Assembly (NCBI RefSeq): GCF_008011855.1
Contig: NZ_VOUX01000031.1
Location: 124,001-188,000 of the forward strand
Direction of reading: 5' to 3'
DNA: 64,000 bases
DNA from: Serratia bockelmannii
Lineage (GTDB): Bacteria > Pseudomonadota > Gammaproteobacteria > Enterobacterales > Enterobacteriaceae
The position numbers were made by a program, and so were the translations under genes. Of the stretch, positions 10,341 through 18,975 are shown one piece after another (within the stretch, counting starts at the first letter, position 1; every line of letters begins with the position of its first letter). The notes below the pieces were generated by a model. The model was not told the DNA's origin. It made no database searches and was given only the letters and a program-made list of their open reading frames with translations.

Positions 10341-10377
10341 ATAGCTTTTACCTATTAAATTCATTAATTAAATTTGA
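10341..10377 (-). promoter_or_regulatory. candidate OxyR binding site
   Basis: The site fits the four-part OxyR pattern of tetranucleotides spaced by seven bases: ATAG-N7-CTAT is exact, then N7-ATTA-N7-TTGA is a weaker second half. The T and A preferred inside the N7 spacers are also present. Its edge is 23 bp upstream of the -35, a position suited to activation of the peroxiredoxin gene. Confidence 0.6.
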
Positions 10378-10470
10378 CAGGCTTTAAAAGTAACCTTTTC
10401 CCACAAAAGGGCAAGCGGCAAAGCGTAAATTCTTGCAAGGCGCTGCAATTTCAAACGCTTGAGCTTGACC

Positions 10471-11052
10471 TCAGAGCGTTTTGTCCTTCGCCTGCTGCAT
10501 CATTTGTGGATAAAACTGCCAGAATTGTGTTTCAAGCTGATGATAGTGTCGCTCGACGTCGGCGAACGAGCCTGCCAGGGCATCGAGGCGCGGACGGCGG
10601 CTGGCCATGCCCTGCAATACCCGGGCGATGAACGGCAATTCGGCGTAGCGTTCCAGCCAGCGTTCCGGCCACAGATAGCCGTTCAGGTTCTGAAAGCGTG
10701 GCGGCGTGAGCGGCAGGTAAGGTTCGATCTGGCTGCGGGCTTCCTGGGTAAACTGGTGCAGGTCGCGTGAGGGCTCCAACTGCTGCCAGTGGCGCGCCAA
10801 AAAATGGTCCCACACCACGTCGAGGGTGATCGGCGCCACGCGGCGGTAGGGGGCGCTGAAATAGTCGCGGCAGGCTTTGACCTGCGGCAGGCTGTCGGTC
10901 AGCACGTCGACGCGACGGTGCATCATGATGCCGGCCACCACGTCGGGCTGGTAGTCGGCGGCTGGGTTGCCGCGCACGAAATCGGCCAGCAGGTTGCCCA
11001 GCAGCGAGCTGTCCGCCAGCATGGCCAGGTGAAGATGAGCGAGAAAATTCAT
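10471..11052 (-). CDS. acpH: acyl carrier protein phosphodiesterase AcpH
   Basis: 193 residues, the same length as E. coli AcpH (YajB). It removes the 4'-phosphopantetheine arm from holo-ACP to give apo-ACP. The N-terminus [10 protein letters not shown], the [10 protein letters not shown] segment and the [14 protein letters not shown] stretch with metal-binding His and Asp place it in the HD-like AcpH family. It is divergent from queA, as in E. coli. Confidence 0.94.
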   Translation of the reverse strand: MNFLAHLHLAMLADSSLLGNLLADFVRGNPAADYQPDVVAGIMMHRRVDVLTDSLPQVKACRDYFSAPYRRVAPITLDVVWDHFLARHWQQLEPSRDLHQFTQEARSQIEPYLPLTPPRFQNLNGYLWPERWLERYAELPFIARVLQGMASRRPRLDALAGSFADVERHYHQLETQFWQFYPQMMQQAKDKTL

Positions 11053-11172
11053 CCCTCAACTATACCCGAAGTCAGGCAAATCCTCCTTATTTCTTGCCGC
11101 TGACCGCCCCCGGCTTTAGACTAGGCCGCCTGTTTTTTACCAACCAGCCATAAATTGAAGAAGTGAATACCC

Positions 11173-12243
11173 ATGCGCGTCGCTGATTTTTCGTTTGAAC
11201 TTCCCGAATCCCTGATTGCCCACTATCCCCAGGCCGAACGCAGCGCATGCCGCCTGCTGCAGCTGGACGGGCCGAGCGGGGCGCTGACGCACGGCGTATT
11301 CACCGATCTGCTGGATAAGCTGGAAGCCGGCGACCTGCTGGTGTTCAACAATACCCGCGTGATCCCGGCGCGCATGTTCGGCCGCAAGGTCAGCGGTGGC
11401 AAGATAGAAGTGCTGGTGGAGCGCGTGCTGGACGACCATCGCGTGCTGGCGCACGTGCGCGCGTCGAAAGCGCCCAAGCCGGGCGCCGAGCTGCTGTTGG
11501 GGGATGATGAGAGCATCGCCGCTACCATGGTGGCGCGCCACGAGACGCTGTTCGAGCTGCGCTTCAACGACGAACGCGATGTATTCACCATTCTCAACGC
11601 GGCCGGCCACATGCCGCTGCCGCCTTATATCGCTCGCCCGGATGAAGACGCCGACCGTGAGCTGTATCAGACGGTCTACAGCGAGAAACCGGGCGCGGTC
11701 GCCGCGCCGACCGCCGGCCTGCACTTCGACGAACCGCTGCTGGCGGCGCTGCGCGCCAAAGGCGTGGAAATGGCGTTCGTGACGCTGCACGTCGGCGCCG
11801 GCACTTTCCAGCCGGTGCGCGTGGAAACCATCGAAGATCACGTGATGCACGCCGAATACGCCGAAGTGCCGCAGGAGGTGGTGGATGCGGTACTGGCCTG
11901 CAAAGCGCGCGGCAAGCGCGTCGTGGCGGTGGGCACCACCTCGGTGCGTTCGCTGGAAAGCGCCGCTGCGGCCAGCAAAGAGGCGCTGATTGCGCCGTTC
12001 TTCGGCGACACCAGCATCTTTATCTATCCGGGCTATCACTACCAGGTGATCGACGCGCTGGTGACCAATTTCCACCTGCCGGAGTCCACCCTGATCATGC
12101 TGGTGTCGGCCTTCGCGGGCTACAAAAATACCATGAACGCCTATCAGCAGGCGGTGGCCGAGCAGTACCGCTTTTTCAGCTACGGCGATGCGATGTTCAT
12201 CAGCCGTAATCCGCAGGCGGAAAACGAGTCCGTCGGCGGTTAA
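11173..12243 (+). CDS. queA: SAM:tRNA ribosyltransferase-isomerase QueA
   Basis: 356 residues (E. coli 356). It transfers and rearranges the ribosyl group of S-adenosylmethionine onto 7-aminomethyl-7-deazaguanine in tRNA, making epoxyqueuosine. [37 protein letters not shown] and [15 protein letters not shown] are family blocks. In related genomes tgt follows immediately in one operon; here a prophage separates them, starting 41 bp after the stop codon. Confidence 0.97.
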   Translation: MRVADFSFELPESLIAHYPQAERSACRLLQLDGPSGALTHGVFTDLLDKLEAGDLLVFNNTRVIPARMFGRKVSGGKIEVLVERVLDDHRVLAHVRASKAPKPGAELLLGDDESIAATMVARHETLFELRFNDERDVFTILNAAGHMPLPPYIARPDEDADRELYQTVYSEKPGAVAAPTAGLHFDEPLLAALRAKGVEMAFVTLHVGAGTFQPVRVETIEDHVMHAEYAEVPQEVVDAVLACKARGKRVVAVGTTSVRSLESAAAASKEALIAPFFGDTSIFIYPGYHYQVIDALVTNFHLPESTLIMLVSAFAGYKNTMNAYQQAVAEQYRFFSYGDAMFISRNPQAENESVGG

Positions 12244-12283
12244 TTTCCCGGGCTGCGCCCACGGTGCGGCCCCGTTTCAACGA

Positions 12284-12306
12284 CATCAGACTGTTTCTCT
12301 GATGCT
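12284..12306 (+). repeat. attL core (23-bp direct repeat)
   Basis: Identical to 56362-56384. It begins with CATCAGA and ends with TCTGATG plus CT; those two 7-mers are perfect inverted arms around a 7-nt loop. The bases flanking the two copies differ, so 23 bp is the exact common core. A further CTCATG/CATGAG inverted repeat overlaps its right end (12305-12322). Confidence 0.93.
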
Positions 12307-12354
12307 CATGCGGCAACATGAGTTAGGGGGCGTGTTTGTTTTACTGTAAAAACA

Positions 12355-13398
12355 TTAACTTACAAGAGTAATTCTTACGGCGTCGCTTGTGTTTTCGGTG
12401 TCTTGTGCCAAAAACGTGACAATGCCGCTGAATTTGTTCAAATGCTCACCGCTCAGGTGGGCATACTTATTGACCATCTCGAGCTTCTCCCATCCCCCCA
12501 GTTCTTTTAACACCATCAACGGGGTTCCGTTCTGAACGTGCCAGCTTGCCCATGTATGGCGGAGATCGTGAAAGCGAAAATCTGTGATACCAGATAGCAG
12601 GAGTGCGCGTTCGAAATCCGTCCTGTTTATGTACCCCTCCTTTTCTCCGTCAGCCGAGAACACATACTCGTTGTCGAACGGGATTTCCCTCATAACTGTC
12701 ACTGCGTCATCATTCAGCGGCAGCGGCCTGGCCTTTCCTGACTTTGCATTTTCAGCTGTCACAACGGCCACTCGTCGCCCCAGATCAACATCCTTCCATT
12801 TCAGCGATAAAATCTCCCCCAGACGAGCACCGGTCAGCAAAGCAAACGAGCACACCCACTTCATCCATTGATGGTGTAAATTTGCGATCAGTGACTTTGC
12901 CTCGCTCTTTTCTATCCATCGAACTCTAACCGTTGGCTCTCTCAACGACTGCGCGTAAGGTTGCCTATCAAGCCATCCACTTTTGTCGGCGAGCGAGAAG
13001 CCCCTCATGATGAATGATCGGTATCGGTTTTTGGTAGCGTTAGCCAGGCACTTTCTGGTAGCCAGGTTATGAGTCGGCAGGTTATCTACAATTTCTTCCC
13101 CGGTGATGGAGGACACGACTCTACCGCCGAAGATGCCAAGCCAGTATCGAGCGTAAATCTGCTTGTTCTCATAACTTGATTGCCCTTCGGCATCTCTCAG
13201 CGCCAAGACAACCATATCTTCGAACAGCCTCTCCGGTCGCTTGTCTAGGTTGGCTACGGCCCAGAGCTCATGCTTTAACTTGTCGTGAAGTTGCTGAGCC
13301 TTTACCTTTTCCTCGGTGCCAGCAGAGCGTCTAATTCTCGTGCCGTCTGGCGCGGAGATATCAATCCAGTATTTTTTACCCCTCTTGAAGATCGGCAT
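12355..13398 (-). CDS. int: tyrosine integrase
   Basis: 347 residues with an N-terminal arm-binding part, a SAM-like core-binding domain and a catalytic domain. Catalytic residues are readable: Arg192 (TGARLGE), a Lys near 219-222, His277 and Arg280 (HDLRH), Trp303 replacing the common His (GGWEKL), and Tyr312 (KYAH). It lies beside attL with its 3' end facing the att site. The start overlaps the excisionase-like gene, which implies shared transcription. Confidence 0.95.
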   Translation of the reverse strand: MPIFKRGKKYWIDISAPDGTRIRRSAGTEEKVKAQQLHDKLKHELWAVANLDKRPERLFEDMVVLALRDAEGQSSYENKQIYARYWLGIFGGRVVSSITGEEIVDNLPTHNLATRKCLANATKNRYRSFIMRGFSLADKSGWLDRQPYAQSLREPTVRVRWIEKSEAKSLIANLHHQWMKWVCSFALLTGARLGEILSLKWKDVDLGRRVAVVTAENAKSGKARPLPLNDDAVTVMREIPFDNEYVFSADGEKEGYINRTDFERALLLSGITDFRFHDLRHTWASWHVQNGTPLMVLKELGGWEKLEMVNKYAHLSGEHLNKFSGIVTFLAQDTENTSDAVRITLVS

Positions 13399-13625
13399 CG
13401 TTTTGACTCCTTGCTGCCGACCACAGCCAGTCGGAAGACATTGTTATTGGTCTGCGAGAATTTTTCTATGCTTTCTTTGTTAGCCCTCCACGACCCGCCG
13501 ACTTTGAACATGTGAAATTTCGCAGGGTTTCGGTATATCGTATGGGGGGAGACTTGAATTTTTTCCGCGTACTCTTTGAGCTTCATGAATTTGGCCTCGT
13601 CCGAGGCTGCGCGGGTGTCGGCCAT
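13302..13625 (-). CDS. excisionase-like helix-turn-helix protein
   Basis: 107 residues from the ATG at 13625, which has GAGGT upstream. MKLKEYAEKIQVSPHTIYRNP followed by a KVGGSWRANKESIEKF wing is a MerR/excisionase-type winged HTH. Its last ~97 bp overlap the integrase start, a common arrangement for xis-int. The C-terminal ~50 residues are basic and unrecognised. It probably directs excision, or controls int; this is inference from position and fold. Confidence 0.7.
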   Translation of the reverse strand: MADTRAASDEAKFMKLKEYAEKIQVSPHTIYRNPAKFHMFKVGGSWRANKESIEKFSQTNNNVFRLAVVGSKESKRCRSSRGVKNTGLISPRQTARELDALLAPRKR

Positions 13626-13635
13626 GATTACCTCG

Positions 13636-13842
13636 TTATTTCCCCTCCCGCACCCGATGAACCTCACAGCAAAGGCGCAGCCACACCGGCGGAGACTTCG
13701 GCCAGTATGGGGCTATCTTCACTGCGTGCTTATCGAGTAACTGACGGAGGGTTAAATTGTTGGAAGGGGAGTCGAAATCTCTTAAAAGCTCCCTGGCTGT
13801 ACTGCGGAGAAGGTTTTTCTTTGTGGAGTCCATATCATGCAA
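13636..13842 (-). CDS. small phage protein, unknown
   Basis: 68 residues if started at TTG 13842, which has GGAGG six bases upstream; the ATG at 13833 is the alternative. The start overlaps the end of the Dam-like gene. The protein is basic, with a leucine-rich helix (LLRSTARELLRDF) and ends VHRVREGK. I do not recognise a family. Confidence 0.5.
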   Translation of the reverse strand: MHDMDSTKKNLLRSTARELLRDFDSPSNNLTLRQLLDKHAVKIAPYWPKSPPVWLRLCCEVHRVREGK

Positions 13843-14380
13843 CGCCTACCTCCATCGTTATGCCTTTTCCTATGCGCAGGAGTTCGTCTCTGGATATGGT
13901 TGAGAACTGGCATCGAGGCTTGATAAATGGCCGCCAGATGAAAAGCAAACTGCCTTTGCTGTTGCCATTCTTCCCCGGCTTGCCCGTTGCTGAATTGATA
14001 AACGCCAGGCGGCCATCGGTGATAAAGCGGACTTCATCGACTGACTGCAGCGCTAACGAAAACCAGCCCGTCGATGTGTCCGCCGGCAACAACATCACGA
14101 TCGACTGATTCTGCACGCGGCATTGCTCCGCAGCCTTAAACACCCACGGGGTTATGTCGCTGTATGGCGGATTGCACCAGATGGCGCCGTAACTCACCCA
14201 GTCGATTGACAGCGCGTTATCCTGCTCTGTCTGGTAGTGAGCGCATAGCGCGTTGCCATCGTCCGCCGCTGCATCCAGGAAGAAGCCAAATTCAACATCC
14301 AGTGCGTTGAAAACTTCGATCGGGGTTTGCCACCGGTCTTTGTGTTCTGGCGGCGTGTTGCTGGCAAAAACAGTGCTCAA
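13835..14380 (-). CDS. phage N6-adenine methyltransferase (Dam-like)
   Basis: 181 residues. WCNPPYSDI is the catalytic NPPY motif of adenine-N6 methylases, and DRWQTPIEVFNALDVEFGFFLDAAAD is the typical start of the phage Dam family that recognises GATC-like sites. It likely methylates phage DNA, affecting host restriction or replication control. It overlaps the upstream gene by ATGA and the downstream one by 8 bp, so it belongs to the left operon. Confidence 0.85.
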   Translation of the reverse strand: MSTVFASNTPPEHKDRWQTPIEVFNALDVEFGFFLDAAADDGNALCAHYQTEQDNALSIDWVSYGAIWCNPPYSDITPWVFKAAEQCRVQNQSIVMLLPADTSTGWFSLALQSVDEVRFITDGRLAFINSATGKPGKNGNSKGSLLFIWRPFIKPRCQFSTISRDELLRIGKGITMEVGVA

Positions 14381-14571
14381 TTCTCACCTCCCCAGCAGCG
14401 CACGGCCGCGTTAACGCAAAACTCTATGCGGATTTTAATCCACGGAACATCGACTGCTCGCGCGAGTTTGAGGGACTTCTCCCAAACTTCAGCGGCCTTT
14501 TCATACCATCCGCGTTGTTCACATTCAGCCGCAATTCTGGCGATATTGCGGTATGCATCATAGGTGCCCAT
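14377..14571 (-). CDS. ANR/PerC-like small regulator
   Basis: 64 residues from ATG 14571. The core RNIARIAAECEQRGWYEKAAEVWEKSLKLA followed by WIKIRIEFC (shown here in parts) resembles ANR-family regulators, which bind AraC-type or H-NS-type regulators in enterics. Prophages often carry such genes. Its stop overlaps the Dam-like gene start by 4 bp. The family assignment is from memory of the pattern and not checked. Confidence 0.6.
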   Translation of the reverse strand: MGTYDAYRNIARIAAECEQRGWYEKAAEVWEKSLKLARAVDVPWIKIRIEFCVNAAVRCWGGEN

Positions 14572-14573
14572 GT

Positions 14574-14783
14574 TTAAATCCTGATTTGGTTGTTGTAGCG
14601 CTCGTGGGACATAACCTCCCATGAGTTGCCGTTATCTTTTGACAGCAATCGCCAGCAGCGGGCCACTGGCAGCGTTAAATGCTTATGTTGGTATGTCCGG
14701 TTGGGTTTCTTTTTGCCCTCCCTGTAGGCGCATAGAACCCCCTCAGCTTTGGCGCGGATTCGTTGTGGAATTCGTGGTTTCAT
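14574..14783 (-). CDS. small basic phage protein, unknown
   Basis: About 69 residues from ATG 14783 (MKPRIPQRIRAKAEGV); ATGs further up give a hydrophobic lead with no clear ribosome site. Conserved-looking blocks are KKKPNRTYQHKHLTLPVARCWRLLS and WEVMSHERYN. Similar short basic proteins occur in left arms of lambdoid phages; no function known to me. Confidence 0.5.
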   Translation of the reverse strand: MKPRIPQRIRAKAEGVLCAYREGKKKPNRTYQHKHLTLPVARCWRLLSKDNGNSWEVMSHERYNNQIRI

Positions 14784-14900
14784 TTTTACCGGCGGTTTAT
14801 TTGGTGATGGTGGTCGGATATCAAACCCATAAAAATTTACCTGCCAAAGAAGTAAAGGCATGATGTGGATGACGTCCAACAATAATCGCGAGTGTTACCC

Positions 14901-15149
14901 ATGATAGGAACAGTGGTTGCAGCTAAAGAAATTGATGATGAAGCCACACGAAGCTGCTATTTGGTAAGCTTTGGAGAAAATGAATATGCTGTCCTTACCT
15001 CTCCATGTGATGTTTTCCTGAGGGTCGGGGATGTCATCTACGAAGAAGAAGGCCGCTGGCGCTCCGAAGCTCTTGGTTGGTTGAGAGTTGGACCAATAAA
15101 CATAACGGATAAGGCCAGGGCTGAAGAAGAATATGCAGAACTAAAATAG
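14901..15149 (+). CDS. possible 82-aa acidic protein on the opposite strand
   Basis: This frame runs against the left operon in a gap between two minus-strand genes. MIGTVVAAKEIDDEATRSCY and the rest (VGDVIYEEEGRWRSEALG, KARAEEEYAELK) look like a real folded acidic protein, whereas the overlapping minus frames look random. The ribosome site is weak and the end overlaps the next gene by 9 bp. No family recognised. Confidence 0.5.
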   Translation: MIGTVVAAKEIDDEATRSCYLVSFGENEYAVLTSPCDVFLRVGDVIYEEEGRWRSEALGWLRVGPINITDKARAEEEYAELK

Positions 15150-15623
15150 CTTCTGCCACCCACCCTCCGGCGCTGCTGCCAGCATTGCGGCATCAATTTG
15201 TTCGCGCAGTTTAGTGGCGTGATAATCATCCTCTTCATCAGTGATGGTTTGCGCTGTGAACATTGCTTCACTCCCATAGCGAAGAGGCTTTCTAACTGTG
15301 ACATGGTGCGCTACGAGCCAGTCCATGCGCCGGGTGTCATCCGGTACTGCTGGCGCTGGCGGGGCGGTGAATAATCGCTGCAAGCTACTCAACAGCACCA
15401 CTCGCGATTGTCGCGGGCATTCACCCGCGGGCAATGCATGGCGTTTAATTCGCTCGATATCGCATGCCACCGGCTGCGCCTCCCGGTTAGCCAGGAGTTC
15501 GCGAGATGCCCGCCATGCTTTCCACATCAAGCGCACAGCCGTCGAATTGGACTCAGTGATAGGCATCGCCATTTCTTCGTTAAACCACTCTTCAAACTGC
15601 TGGCGTTCAGTCGTTAGTGTCAT
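15141..15623 (-). CDS. Ea22-like accessory phage protein
   Basis: 160 residues. The start QQFEEWFNEEM...STAVRLMWKAWRASR and the end REQIDAAMLAAAPEGG are patterns common to a group of left-arm proteins of enteric lambdoid phages (Ea22/EaA type). These are small, mosaic and non-essential. It overlaps the preceding gene by 17 bp. No biochemical role is known. Confidence 0.6.
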   Translation of the reverse strand: MTLTTERQQFEEWFNEEMAMPITESNSTAVRLMWKAWRASRELLANREAQPVACDIERIKRHALPAGECPRQSRVVLLSSLQRLFTAPPAPAVPDDTRRMDWLVAHHVTVRKPLRYGSEAMFTAQTITDEEDDYHATKLREQIDAAMLAAAPEGGWQKLF

Positions 15624-16035
15624 GCATCCTCCCCTCTACGGTGAAGCCAGCGGCGCGAACTGTGTTTTTAAATCCTTCTTGCAACTCTTTCGCAGCCTCT
15701 GGCTTGTAACAGTCGAAGGATGGCAACCGCACCGGCGTAGCCAGCCGCTTTTCCAGCTCGGCTATGCGCTTCTCCTTAGTTTCCAGTTCTGCCAATAGAG
15801 CAAGGATAGTTTCAGGATCTGCCGCCGCCACAAAACGGGCCAGTTCCACGCGCTGGCTTTTAGCGGTCAAATCTGAAGCATCAAAGCCACTCCCGTCGAT
15901 TATTTCAATGCCTGTATCGGCGCATAAAGTAGCTTGCGTATTGGCTTTACCGATGAATGCTTTAAATCGCTTGATAGGGCATTTATCAGCCCGTAATTTC
16001 AATGCGCTCAACTTATTGTCCATCTGCTGCCTCAT
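15607..16035 (-). CDS. Ea22-like coiled-coil phage protein
   Basis: 142 residues. The middle segment FVAAADPETILALLAELETKEKRIAELEKRL is the coiled-coil core seen in Ea22/Ead-type proteins. Its ATG overlaps the upstream stop (ATGA). The function is unknown. Confidence 0.65.
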   Translation of the reverse strand: MRQQMDNKLSALKLRADKCPIKRFKAFIGKANTQATLCADTGIEIIDGSGFDASDLTAKSQRVELARFVAAADPETILALLAELETKEKRIAELEKRLATPVRLPSFDCYKPEAAKELQEGFKNTVRAAGFTVEGRMHDTND

Positions 16036-16283
16036 GATTGACGACGTAGTTTTTCGTGAATGGCTTCACCGGAAACTTCATTCTCTTCACAGCCAGCCGT
16101 GAAATCTGCCTGGTGCTCAGCAATGAACTCTTTCAAGGCGTAAGCCTCTTCCTCTTCAAGCTGGTATTTTCGGATGTCTTCGAACGCCACCATGCATAGC
16201 TTGCCGCCGAGAATCTTTGTGCCAAACCCAACGCCAGGCTCCTTGCCGTCTTCGAACTCAACAACGAACGTGTACTTGCTCAT
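16032..16283 (-). CDS. small acidic phage protein, unknown
   Basis: 83 residues, [20 protein letters not shown], with a Glu-rich middle ([15 protein letters not shown]). Overlaps both neighbours by 4 bp, so it is translated in line with them. No family recognised. Confidence 0.6.
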   Translation of the reverse strand: MSKYTFVVEFEDGKEPGVGFGTKILGGKLCMVAFEDIRKYQLEEEEAYALKEFIAEHQADFTAGCEENEVSGEAIHEKLRRQS

Positions 16284-16852
16284 AATGCTTTCTCCTGGGC
16301 CTCGGCCCTCTGGACTGGTTCTTGCTGTTTGTATGAGCGGCCATAAATAATGGATTCAATAGTTGATGTGCTTACCAGGAATTGAGCCGCCAAGTCCTTC
16401 ACCTTCTTGCCTCCACTCCTTAGGCTTCTTATCTTCTGCGCCTGCTCATCAGTAAGCTTCGAGCCTGGGTGATTTCCGCCTATTTGATATGTTCCATGTT
16501 TCTTTCTGTCATCCGCATTCTCCTTGGCTGTGCCATATTTCAGATTTGACGGACGATTGTCTTTTGGATCTCCATTCAGGTGCCTTACTTGCAGTCCGGT
16601 TGGGCATGGCCCATGGAAAGCATCTGCGACAAGTTGATGAACTCCAACTGAGCGAGATTTACCTGATTCAAAAGAGATGCTGACATTCAAATAGCCCTTA
16701 TTTTTCTTGCATTGCTTCAGGTAATAACTGAATGCAGGGTCAATGCTCGAAGCAGATCCACGATTTTTGCCTGTTCCGCGTCGGCGGTGAGAAACAATCC
16801 TGCAATCATCCGTCGCCGAGTAACCCGGGTAAGAGGGGAATGGTTTAATCAT
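16280..16852 (-). CDS. HNH homing-type endonuclease
   Basis: 190 residues. An N-terminal NUMOD4-like part ([19 protein letters not shown]) leads to an HNH segment ([42 protein letters not shown]). A C-terminal helix-turn-helix follows ([20 protein letters not shown]). This is the layout of free-standing homing endonucleases, which cut DNA lacking the gene and spread by repair. It overlaps both neighbours by 4 bp and so is well settled in the operon. Confidence 0.85.
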   Translation of the reverse strand: MIKPFPSYPGYSATDDCRIVSHRRRGTGKNRGSASSIDPAFSYYLKQCKKNKGYLNVSISFESGKSRSVGVHQLVADAFHGPCPTGLQVRHLNGDPKDNRPSNLKYGTAKENADDRKKHGTYQIGGNHPGSKLTDEQAQKIRSLRSGGKKVKDLAAQFLVSTSTIESIIYGRSYKQQEPVQRAEAQEKAL

Positions 16853-17535
16853 TTAACCCTCCGGAACGATATCGCCCACACCCATGGGTTAGCTCGCCAG
16901 CTTTCTTCGCCGTAGATGGACTGCCACAATTTCAGGAACCCAACGCGATATAGCGCTTCTGGCGGCGTGATGATGTGTTGCGATGGCGCCACACCTTCAG
17001 ACTTGGCGTCCTCTTCGCTGAGATCGTTCAGCCGCTCAACGCGGACGCCGGTAATTTCCAGCGTGATTCTGCTTGCCCAGCGCGGCATGTGGATTGATGG
17101 GCGCCAGCGAAATGGCACATGAACATCACTTTCAGGGCTATAGATTCCCCGAACGCCATTCACTACTTCTATATCCGAACAGCGATTGTTATCCGCTGCA
17201 TACCAGACGCGATCATTTGGATAGTAATTGGCAAAATCTGAGCTCCACGTCTCGCGCACCCACAACCGATCGCCTACCGCTCCGAACGGACACGCATAAC
17301 CCTCATCTTCACCTGCAACGCCGAAAACCTGACCCGTAGCCGGTTGCAGATAACCGTCTTTATCGATGACTCCAGGGGTATACCAGCGAGCGGAATAATC
17401 CAATTCAAGGGACATATTCATAGGGTGGAAATGCTCAGATGGCTGAACCTTCATAACCCGCCGCGTCTGGGTCTTGCGGCCTGATAAAATCGCTCTCACC
17501 ATTTCTGAGTTGAAAATCACTGGGCGCTCTTTCAT
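16849..17535 (-). CDS. ASCH-like phage protein
   Basis: 228 residues. It begins [26 protein letters not shown], then [32 protein letters not shown] and EGVAPSQ. The [11 protein letters not shown] and RITLEI blocks resemble ASCH/EVE-type domains thought to bind modified nucleic acid bases. Similar prophage proteins are sometimes labelled morphogenetic, without good cause. Overlaps both neighbours by 4 bp. Confidence 0.6.
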   Translation of the reverse strand: MKERPVIFNSEMVRAILSGRKTQTRRVMKVQPSEHFHPMNMSLELDYSARWYTPGVIDKDGYLQPATGQVFGVAGEDEGYACPFGAVGDRLWVRETWSSDFANYYPNDRVWYAADNNRCSDIEVVNGVRGIYSPESDVHVPFRWRPSIHMPRWASRITLEITGVRVERLNDLSEEDAKSEGVAPSQHIITPPEALYRVGFLKLWQSIYGEESWRANPWVWAISFRRVK

Positions 17536-18053
17536 TTGGCCTCCCGCAGCTCGGTGGCGAAATGCTTAGCCCTGGCCTCTACCTGACGATAAATACCGGC
17601 CTCTTTCTGGTCGCCGTCTTTGGCCGCCATAACCTCCTGCTGTGATGCCCATGCGGCAAACTTCTCCACTCCCTGCGCCTGGATAGCTGCAAGTGCTGCG
17701 TCAGTCTGGGTAACTTCCAAATTGACTGCATTGTCTACTGCCGTGAAAAGCATGCCGTCGGTTCCGGTTTCCAACGTGTCAGCAATGTCATCAATCGCTG
17801 CGCGCATTGCCGCATTCTCCACAGCCAGCGCGTCGCACTTGACCAGTGCCGCCGCAGCATCAGAGAAATACCCTTTGCATTTGGCTTCCGACATTGAAAG
17901 CTGGCGGTCAAGCGCATTAACTCGCTGCAATGCTTCCTGCTCGCCAACTATTGCATTGCCAAGGTTGTACTCAAGGCGATCGCATTTATCTGCCAGCGCA
18001 TCGCACTTGGCTTTAAGTGCTTCATATGTCAATGCTTCAACTTGAACCGTCAT
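17532..18053 (-). CDS. Ead/Ea22-like coiled-coil protein
   Basis: 173 residues from the second of two close ATGs (18053), which is 8 nt after AGGAG; the ATG at 18059 is too close. The N-terminal half is a long coiled coil (EALKAKCDALADKCDRLEYNL). The C-terminal block with QAQGVEKFA and [11 protein letters not shown] is the usual tail of enteric Ead-type proteins. Function unknown. Confidence 0.65.
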   Translation of the reverse strand: MTVQVEALTYEALKAKCDALADKCDRLEYNLGNAIVGEQEALQRVNALDRQLSMSEAKCKGYFSDAAAALVKCDALAVENAAMRAAIDDIADTLETGTDGMLFTAVDNAVNLEVTQTDAALAAIQAQGVEKFAAWASQQEVMAAKDGDQKEAGIYRQVEARAKHFATELREAK

Positions 18054-18237
18054 CGTCATTTCTCCTGATAACCCGCTTGCCATCGACAATGACGGCATTT
18101 TCTTCAGCCTCTAACGCGTCGAGGTAATACCAACCAGGGCGCTTAACTGGATCGCCTTTTTTCAGGCCTTCGAATTGCTTGATCGCGTTGTTAACGACTT
18201 CTTGCGGGCTTTTCCCGCGATTGGATTGATCTGACAT
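18037..18237 (-). CDS. small phage protein, unknown
   Basis: 66 residues, MSDQSNRGKSPQEVVNNAIKQ, then PVKRPGWYYLDALEAEENAVI and an acidic end. It overlaps the next gene start. The PGWYYLD core suggests a small folded domain, but I do not recognise it. Confidence 0.55.
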   Translation of the reverse strand: MSDQSNRGKSPQEVVNNAIKQFEGLKKGDPVKRPGWYYLDALEAEENAVIVDGKRVIRRNDDDGSS

Positions 18238-18249
18238 GAGAGTCCTTAG

Positions 18250-18268
18250 CCCTGCATGACAGGGCTAT
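18250..18268. other. RNA hairpin between left-operon genes
   Basis: AGCCCTG-CATGA-CAGGGCT, a perfect 7-bp stem in the 48-bp gap after the SSB-like gene. No T run follows on the minus strand, so it may slow or process the transcript rather than end it. Confidence 0.45.
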
Positions 18269-18285
18269 GTTTTGTAGAGACCAGC

Positions 18286-18975
18286 TCAGAAGGGAATGTC
18301 ATCGTCAAAATCAGGTGCGTGTTGTTGCGTGGCGCTTTGTTGCCGCTGCTGGGCGACCTGCTGAAGGCGAGAGGTCGGTTGGTTGTTTTGGTTGCCAAGC
18401 ATAGAGCGCTGCCCACCGATACCACTCGTTTGAGGTGCCGTGTCATTGGTTAAGCGTTCATCCTTATCCTTCAGGACAGCCAGGAGCTTATCAACGGCCT
18501 CGGCCGGCGTTCCGTCGATCGCCTCCTTGTAGGTTTTACGCGTGTTGGCGCCAAAAACTTGTTTGATGTCGAATTTGTAACCGTCTCCGCCATCGTTTTT
18601 GGTGTAGAGAATTTTTTGCAGAACGAAACCGATCGGCTTTCCTTCAAGCTCTTTGCAGTGAAGTTCGATATCGCCTTCGCTGTTCGTTTGCTCGGTAGCG
18701 TTGAGTTGCTTAACTTTCGTCAAGCCCATAATGGCGTTGATCAGCGCCGAGCCATGCTTAAGCGGCTGTCCTTCGCGGCCTTTGTAATTTATGCGCAGGT
18801 AGTTGATTTTGCCCACGTCGGACTCGATGGAGAATTCCATCGCTTCGGATTGTGAGTCGCGCCCGGTGGTAAAAATGGCGCTGCTGATATTGCCTGCATA
18901 GGCGCCAGTTTCAGAAGCGCCGGCGGCGCCGGCAGTACGTGCGGATTCGTCATCAAAGGTAAACATTGGTTGCAT
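18286..18975 (-). CDS. SSB-like phage ssDNA-binding protein
   Basis: 229 residues. The end ...FDDDIPF is the acidic tip that SSB proteins use to dock repair and replication partners, preceded by a low-complexity Gln/Ser linker. The N-terminal ~170 residues probably form the ssDNA-binding domain (INYKGREGQPLKHGSALINAI). It lies directly upstream of nothing but downstream of, and overlapping by 1 bp, the Sak4-like ATPase. Together they look like a phage annealing pair. Binding itself is inferred. Confidence 0.65.
   Translation of the reverse strand: MQPMFTFDDESARTAGAAGASETGAYAGNISSAIFTTGRDSQSEAMEFSIESDVGKINYLRINYKGREGQPLKHGSALINAIMGLTKVKQLNATEQTNSEGDIELHCKELEGKPIGFVLQKILYTKNDGGDGYKFDIKQVFGANTRKTYKEAIDGTPAEAVDKLLAVLKDKDERLTNDTAPQTSGIGGQRSMLGNQNNQPTSRLQQVAQQRQQSATQQHAPDFDDDIPF

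Noticed and set aside
12284-12306. Core repeat considered as part of a tRNA gene
   Set aside because: It folds as a single hairpin and no tRNA arms extend from either copy; the site is plain intergenic DNA.
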